From the NCBI RefSeq assembly GCF_958979055.1, contig NC_084886.1, forward strand, positions 9,844,654 through 9,908,653: a DNA stretch of 64,000 bases, read 5' to 3'. The stretch comes from Alnus glutinosa. Lineage: Eukaryota > Streptophyta > Magnoliopsida > Fagales > Betulaceae. The notes below the pieces were generated by a model. It was given only the letters and a program-made list of their open reading frames with translations. It had not been told where the DNA came from and did no database searches. Position 1 is the stretch's first letter. Every line of letters starts with the position of its first letter. A program made the translations under genes and the position numbers. Of the stretch, positions 57,765 through 64,000 are shown piece by piece.

Positions 57765-59162
57765 CTAACAACATCCTTCTTTAATCTCTTCCACAAAGGA
57801 TTTAAGATTCTCATACGAAGAGCCACCTTCCTTGGTGGCCTCCCTAGCCAAATCCCTCCATTTCTTAGCATTCCTTCTCATTTCTCCCCCTTCCTCTCCA
57901 CCTCCAATAACCAATTCCAAGCACCTCTTGATCTCATCACTTTCAACAATCCCATCCTCATTTGCAGTCACCCGCACTCCCGTCTTCCATACGTCCTGGA
58001 TCAGCTTTGCGTTTGTCCCTTGATCCGTCCACTGGGGGAACGCCACTACCGGCACCCCAGAAACCAAGCTCTCCAAAGTTGAATTCTACCCACAATGTGT
58101 CACAAAGCATCCCAATGAGGGGTGTGACAAAACCTCCACCTGAGAGCACCATGGCACTATCATTCCCTTTTCTTCTAATTCCTCTCTACAACTCAATTTA
58201 TCATCTTCCTTCTCTTCTTCTCCATTTTGCTTAGCTCTTATGACCCACAAGAAGGGGCGCCCACAATCCAACAATCCGCGTGCAATCTCCTCCATTTGTT
58301 GCTTGGCTAACACCAACAAGCTCCCGAACGACACGTAAATAACGGATGATTTGGACTTAGAGTTGAGCCATTCGATGTAGTGATCCTTGGAACTTTGGAA
58401 AAGATCTCCTCCAAAACAAGTATCGGATGGATCTTTTCCATCTAGAAAAGCAGATGGAATTAGCGGCCCAATCCCAATCAAATTGTACTTTTCGATCGCT
58501 CTTAAGGCCTCGGGCTCCAGCGCATCAAAGGTATTCACCAGTATCCTTGGCTTGCTTTCTTTTTCAAGAGCTTCAAGTTGCTCTTGAAATGTTGGGAGCA
58601 TAAAAGTATACGTATTTGAAGCAAGCAAAAAGGAGGGTAGGTCACGGCTAGCGAACAATGGCAGTCCCGGTAATTCTACTGAACATGAGGGGTCATTGCT
58701 GCTGTTCCTGATGACATCTCCATAGCCATTGAAGTAGTAGTAGTATATGTCCAAAACCGTGGCAGGTTGAATCCAAAGAAGTGCTGACGGGAGGTGAAGT
58801 CCACTCGCCACGTCCGCAGCCCAAGGGAGGAGGATCGTGTAGACTAGGCCTGTAAATGGGCGACCCTCGTTTGCGCTAGACAAGACAAGTTCAGTGAGAG
58901 CTTGGGAGCCACGGCGCTTGAGCTCGGACATGTAGTGGCCAACATCATCACCGGGTTTAAACCCGTCGTCGTAGCCTTCGGAGAAGGTGGTGAAGAACAA
59001 GCCGTCGGGAGGGGGGATTTTGCTCATGCGACGGTGGGCGGCGACGGTGGTGACGAAGGTGACATGTGCTCCCAAGCGAATGAGGCGCTTGGCGAATTGG
59101 AGGCTAGGATTGATATGGCCTTGGGCAGGAAATGTTACGAGTAGGAAGTGGGGGCGGGCCAT
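57765..59162 (-). pseudogene. UGT7: UGT75-like gene with one nonsense codon in the donor box
   Basis: Full length (466 codons with stop) and open except for TAG at 58086-58088, where the sisters have TGG for the Trp of HCGWN. The stop would remove the second half of the PSPG box and the last 106 residues, so the protein could not bind UDP-glucose properly. All else is intact, including [17 protein letters not shown], a terminal Gln and a TATA-like box at 59252-59258. This is either a very young pseudogene or one allele. Closest to UGT4. Confidence 0.9.
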
Positions 59163-59251
59163 GATGGTGTGGCTGTGACTGCTCTGTGAAAATGGGACTG
59201 CTTTGCTCAAATCACTAGATCGACATGCAAGCTGTGGGCGCAGAAGGGTCG

Positions 59252-59258
59252 CATATAA
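59252..59258 (-). promoter_or_regulatory. UGT7 TATA-like box
   Basis: CATATAAAGG (plus strand) about 90 bp before the ATG, as in UGT4. Confidence 0.5.
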
Positions 59259-59951
59259 AGGATGAGGGGATAGGGGTTATGACGTTTGTGGTGACGATTT
59301 GGAGAACCGCCTGATCGAGATTTGGAAATTATCTTATTTCCGACAAGAAAACAAGCTTTTAACATTAACAAATTAAATATATATGCGCTCGTGATCAACT
59401 TTGTTACGCATTCTGGGCTTTTATTTTGTTAACGATTTTTTGTTTTCAAAATAAATAACATAAAATACAAAATATTTATAAAATATTAAAACTTACTTTT
59501 ATCTTGACGTAGTTCTAAAACTTTATTTTTAAAAATAAAAAATAAAAATGCCACCTAAAAAGGATTAACAATCGAATCCTAAATTATTCATATGAAAAGT
59601 ACTATAGATTCCTATCGTTACTAAAGTTTAATCCTTACTATTAAATGACTTATTTTCAGTTCATTTAAAATAATTAAAAAAATGATTTTATTTCAAAAAA
59701 TAAAGAGGGAGAAAAATCCAGCGAATTTCCAAGATTAATTAATTTGCAATGCTTAAATCATAAGCTATAGTTGATAAAATATGAAATGCTCAAGTATTTT
59801 GAACGAGAATATGGTATAGCTATTAGAATATTATTAAATAATTAAATCAACAACTTTTATTAGTTTATAATTTTAAAATAAATAATAATTTAATAAGCGT
59901 AAATGTCGTAAATTCAAATTTTGTCTTCATTTGTTAGAAGAAAACTTGAAA
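59259..59951. other. UGT7 upstream spacer
   Basis: Same spacer type as 27456-28060 and 39470-40090. Non-coding. Confidence 0.7.
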
Positions 59952-61534
59952 CACTACAAAAATACTGACAATTGGACGCGTGTCTACAGTACCGGTTACT
60001 GTAGACACGCGTCCAATTTGACACGTGTCTTATGAGACACGTGTCTAATTGTACAGCCGCCACAATTAGACGCGTGTATTTAATACACGTGTCCAATTGG
60101 ACACGCGTATTAAATACACGTGTCAAACTGTTATTTTTTTCAAATATAATTTTTTTTTTTTAAATAGAATTTCAACAATTGGACACGCGTATTAAATACC
60201 CGTGTCCAATTTGACACGTGTATTAAATACCCGTGTCCAATTTGACACGTGTATTTAATACGCGTGTCCAATTGGACACGTGTATTTAATACAGGTGTCA
60301 AACTGTTATTTTTTTCCAAATATAATTTTGTTTTAATTAAATAGAATTTCAACAATTGGACACGCGTGTCCAATTGGACACGTGTATTAAATACACGTGT
60401 CAAAATGTTATTTTTTTCTAAATATAATTTTTTTTAACTAAATAGATTTTTAACAATTGGGGACGTGTATTTAAATACACGTCCCGGATTGGTGTAGGTA
60501 GGCGCGCGGGAATTATCCCGCGCCCACCTGGTGAGCATTGTTAATTTAAGTTTCAAAACGGAATTTTTTTTTTTTTTTATACACTCTCGTTCGCTCTCTC
60601 TCTCTCTGCGCGCTCTCACTATTCTTTCTCTCTCTCTCACTGTATCGCTCTCTCTCACTCTCTCTGTATCGCTCTCTCTCACTCTCTCTGTACCACCGGC
60701 CAGCTTCTGTCTCTCGCTCTCTCGCTCTCTGTCTCTCGATCTCCGTCAACACTGGACCATCGGCCAGCTTCCCGACCACCGCGTGGTCGGCCTTCCCTCC
60801 GGCCAGCTTCCCGACCATCGCTCTCTCTGTCTCTGTCTCTCGCCTCTATGTCTGTGTCTCTCACTCTCTCTCACTCTCTCGCTCTCTGTCTCTCGATCTC
60901 CGTCAACAATGGACCACCGGCCAGCTTCCCGACCACCGCGTGGTCGGCCTTCCCTCCGGCCAGCTTCCCGACCATCGCTCTCTCTGTCTCTGTCTCTCGC
61001 TCTATCTCTCTCTCTCTCGCTCTCTCTGTCTCTGTCTCTCGCTCTATCTCTCTCTCTCTCTCGCTCTCTCTGTCTCTCGCTCTCTCTCTCTCTCGTCAAC
61101 ATCGGACCACCGGCCAGTTCTAAGTGGACGACGAGTCATCAGTGCATGTGTTTCGTATAGCAACTCTTAATATTTTTGATTTTGGCAATATTTTAAATAA
61201 CAGACATGTTCTTTTCTTCTTCTTTTTTTAAAGCAATATTTTTGGCAACGTGTATTCTTAACACGTATCAAGAAAAATATATAATTTATATATATACACA
61301 CATTTAGCCACGTGTATGTATACACGTGGCTAACAATTTGGAATTTTTTTTTAAAAAAAAAAATCGGTTTGACACGTGTATTGAGATACACGTGTCAAAT
61401 TGTGCAGTTCGTGACATGCACATTTGACACGCGTATCACGCGTGTCAAAATGCACGTGTCTAACTGTTTGACACGTGTACGACACTGTACACGTGTCAAA
61501 CTGCACGTGTCAAAATGCATGCATTTTTGTAGTG
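59952..61534. mobile_element. CACTA-2: non-autonomous CACTA element
   Basis: 1583 bp from CACTACAAAAATACTG to GCATTTTTGTAGTG, flanked by AAA (59949-59951 and 61535-61537). The sister spacers read CTTGAAAACAC across the site. Subterminal motifs are GACACGTGTATTAAATAC and variants with ACGCGT. The centre (60590-61110) is a CT-rich tandem array with GACCACCGCGTGGTC, the CACTA-1 array in reverse orientation. No transposase is encoded. Confidence 0.9.
60590..61115. repeat. CT-rich tandem array of CACTA-2
   Basis: CCGGCCAGCTTCCCGACC and the palindromic GACCACCGCGTGGTC alternate with CTCTCT runs. It is the reverse-complement counterpart of 47860-48730. Confidence 0.85.
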
Positions 61535-61806
61535 AAAACACACAAAAGAAGAGCATTTGAATATTAATTAAATAGATTTGGCTTAATTGTTGCAACGATA
61601 CTGTAGTTTTTTTACACCACTTAAGCCTAATTCAAATAATTTTTCATCAATTTAATCTTTTAAAATAATTCAGACCTTAACAATAGGTAATTGGAGTCGC
61701 TGGTCATGTCTCAAAAAAATTCATTGCATAGGTTAAGAGAATTTTCAGAAGAAGTAAATGAAGTAGACTGTATTCAACCTGTCATCATTATAACCCAAGT
61801 TGTAAA
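61535..61806. other. UGT unit spacer
   Basis: Matches 28070-28390 and 56270-56540. The match ends at 61806, after GTTGTAAAC. Confidence 0.7.
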
Positions 61807-62179
61807 CGGATTGAGATCCACGGCAATTCTTGAGAATTGCCGTGGCAGTTTTTTTAACAATCTAGGCCGTTAGATGTATCTAACGGCCTAGTCTGCATAG
61901 AACATACCATGCTGACATGGCTTTTCTTTTTTCTTTTTTTTTTTCGTGATCTTCTTTTGAATCAGAAGATCAACATGGGGGAAATTGAAATTATTTCATT
62001 TTCCCCCCAGCCCAACGCTGCTCTCTCTCTCTCTCCTGTGAAACCGGCCGGCCGTTCGTCTCTTTCGGCCGTTCTCTCTCTCCCGGCACCGTCTCTCTCT
62101 CTCTCTCTCTCTATCCATCTGTCCGGCCGGCCGTTCTTTCACCGGCAGCGTCTCCACTGCGAGGTCCGTTCCCCCAACT

Positions 62180-62186
62180 CAGCTAG

Positions 62187-62256
<70 letters not shown>
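62180..62256. repeat. CT dinucleotide microsatellite
   Basis: A nearly pure (CT)n run of about 65 bases within the GC-rich leader. Confidence 0.9.
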
Positions 62257-62258
<2 letters not shown>

Positions 62259-63499
62259 GCCGGCTGTTCTTTAACCGGCAGCATCTCCACCGCGAGGTCC
62301 ATTACCCCAACTCAGCCAGCCGCATCTCCTCAGTTGCCGTCTCCACTGTTGACGGAACCAAGGTTAGGTTTCTCTGATTTTTATTTTTATTTTTTTCTGT
62401 TTTTTTACACAAGGCACATTTTCTTTGGTCTGTGTTCGTTTTGGTACAGCAAGGCCGAGAGAGAGAGAGAGAGAACCAGACCCGAGAGTGGGTGACGCAC
62501 GATGGAGGAGAGCTGGTGCGTTTCAACTATGAGGCTCTAAGGTGGGCTCACGGTTGGGAGAGACCAAAGCTAGGTGAGATTCCGTTTTCTTTCTTCTCTA
62601 TGATTTTGGTATATACCCAATTGATTTATAGTTAAAAAAGTTGTTTTGGGGTTTTATTGTGATTTGGCCAATTGGATTGAGGTGGATTTCGATTCCTCCT
62701 CAAGGTATGGGTGTTGGTTTCCTTTTGAGATTTAGGCTTGATTGGTTGGTTGAGAAGCTCTAACCGTGGTGTTTAAAGGAAATATTGTGGGTTGTCTATT
62801 AATTTGATTTGTCCCTTGTTTCGGTTGGAGAGGACCGAATTGAATTAAGGTTTTGATTTGAGGATTTTTGGGTGTTGATTTCGGTGGTAATGGTCGGTTA
62901 TGGCTTGATCGATTGGTGTTTTGTTGTTTGAGATTTTGGTTTCTTGGTTGGTTCTGTAGTTGAAGTAGTGAAGATTGATGAGCTTCATGTTGGCTTGATT
63001 TCAGCTATTGAAGAAGGGATTTTGTTTTGGTTGTCTATTGTCTATTGAGCTTCATGTGCTTGCATTGTTTTTAATAAAAAAAAAAACCTTGCAATTTTTT
63101 AAATGTGATGGCCATGTTAATTTGTGTTTAGTAGTTCTTTGAACCATGCGTACGTTTTTCATGTCATGAATTTGTAGATGCTGGAACTGTCAAACAAAAT
63201 TATGTTAAAATCTTGTTGGTGCTCTTGAAGCTTGTGATCACCCCCTTCTCTTGACAGCCTAAATATCACATTTTCAGTCATGTATATGGCTGCTGGTTTC
63301 TTGAGGAGCTCTATATTTGCAAATGAGTATAACTAGTGTAACTTGTTTGCCATAGTTTTGTTGGTACCCTCACCTGAGATTCTTGGAAATATTCTACCTC
63401 AGTTATTCCATCTTTTGTTGGATTTGAAATTGGGTGGACTGAATGGTAACATTATCATTAGACACATTTATTCTTGACTTTGTTTGCTAAATGAGAATG

Positions 63500-63509
<10 letters not shown>

Positions 63510-63561
<52 letters not shown>
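63510..63561. repeat. AT dinucleotide microsatellite
   Basis: A run of A followed by about 24 AT units. Confidence 0.9.
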
Positions 63562-63566
<5 letters not shown>

Positions 63567-63761
63567 TTATTACATGATTAACATCAATTCAGTTAAGTTT
63601 TCCTGAACCATCTCTAGGTGCATTTTCCTTATTCTTTTCAAATTCAAATTTTCATTTTATCCCGTAGGCATCGGTAAAATATTTGTGGATTTTGCTTGAT
63701 TCAACTTTCCTTCTTAAAGTGCTGTAGTATCTCATGTCACTGCCATGTCTTTCCATTGCAG

Positions 63762-63927
63762 ATCACATCCACTCTTATGTTTGTTGCAGCCTGTGCGTCT
63801 GCTAGCATTACAGTTCTTATTGACAATGAACTTGGTGTCTGTGTGCAAAACCACCATATGGAATTTCAAATTGCTACGGGCGTGGCTTAGTTGGTTCTCT
63901 GCCTTACCATCTCTTCTACTGCGCTAA
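63762..63927 (+). pseudogene. CASP-like (CASPL5-type) exon, frameshifted
   Basis: After the acceptor TTCCATTGCAG the frame encodes LMFVAACASASITVLIDNE and then QIATGVA, where it hits TAG (63888-63890). The next frame continues LSWFSALPSLLL. This matches the third and fourth membrane-span region of plant CASP-like 5 (UPF0497) membrane proteins as I recall them. The family's highly conserved end (SFLL-F-W-type) is truncated. It is either a captured fragment in the element at 61807 or a decayed gene that continues past the window. Confidence 0.7.
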
Positions 63928-64000
63928 AAGAAAGAGAAAGAATATAGAGGAATTTGGACTGTGAATCAAGACCTTGTTGGATTGATCTTTCTTGCCTTTT

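Larger units (their letters stand above)
61807..64000 (+). mobile_element. Probable left part of another gene-capturing DNA element
   Basis: The spacer homology breaks at 61807. What follows starts with a hairpin-like segment (CACGGCAATTC … GAATTGCCGTGG and TAGGCCGTTAGA … TCTAACGGCCTA). Next come a GC-rich leader with CCGGCCGGCCGTTC blocks and long CT runs (62180-62255), a leader intron near 62363, a small exon-like stretch (about 62450-62570) and intron-like T-rich DNA, ending in a CASP-like exon. The layout copies that of the MULEs at 12-26 kb, but its right end lies beyond the window, so type and borders are unproven. Confidence 0.45.

Overview
This is nuclear DNA of a flowering plant, almost certainly a eudicot. 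The evidence is an intronless plant UGT75-type glucosyltransferase family, plant Ty1/copia, Tekay-like Ty3/gypsy, FAR1-type MULE and CACTA elements, plant-style introns, and fragments of plant genes (PHT4, CASP-like, RRP5). The species cannot be read from the window; a woody eudicot is only a guess.

The backbone is a tandem array of UDP-glycosyltransferase genes, all on the minus strand. I number them UGT0 to UGT7 from left to right. Four are intact: UGT1 (10437-11834), UGT2 (30819-32216), UGT4 (37862-39256) and UGT6 (51933-53330). UGT7 (57765-59162) has one nonsense codon in its sugar-donor box. UGT3 (about 36.4-37.3 kb) and UGT5 (47093-49930) are fragments, and UGT0 is only a promoter and start codon cut off by a copia element. 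Two sequence types occur, UGT1/6 and UGT4/7, and UGT2 is a mosaic of both. The spacers are also duplicated, so many insertions can be checked against an unoccupied copy elsewhere in the window.

Region by region: 1-8398 is a decayed Ty1/copia element whose reverse transcriptase is split by a 3.56-kb Tekay-like solo LTR with a 5-bp target duplication. 8.4-12.2 kb holds UGT0 and UGT1. 12177-20398 is an 8.2-kb MULE with perfect 58-bp inverted repeats and 10-bp target duplications. It carries an intact-looking FAR1-type transposase, a convergent GRF-zinc-finger/coiled-coil/membrane gene and a piece of RRP5. 20425-25868 is a related, transposase-deleted MULE inserted 16 bp past the end of the first element's target duplication set, with a decayed GRF gene and a piece of a PHT4 transporter gene. 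26-44.8 kb holds UGT2-UGT4 with several MITEs, a LINE-like retroposon, a truncated CACTA element with telomere-like repeats, two large foldback elements and a TRIM. 46.2-50 kb is UGT5, split by a CACTA element and fused to a copia fragment. 50-59.4 kb holds UGT6 and UGT7. 59952-61534 is a second CACTA element. 61.8 kb to the end looks like the left part of another gene-capturing element with a CASP-like exon.

The intact UGTs probably act in the cytosol, adding glucose from UDP-glucose to small acceptors; the acceptor cannot be read from sequence. The most unusual system is the pair of MULEs: a two-gene transposon family that appears to load host gene fragments at one place, between the converging 3' ends of its two genes.
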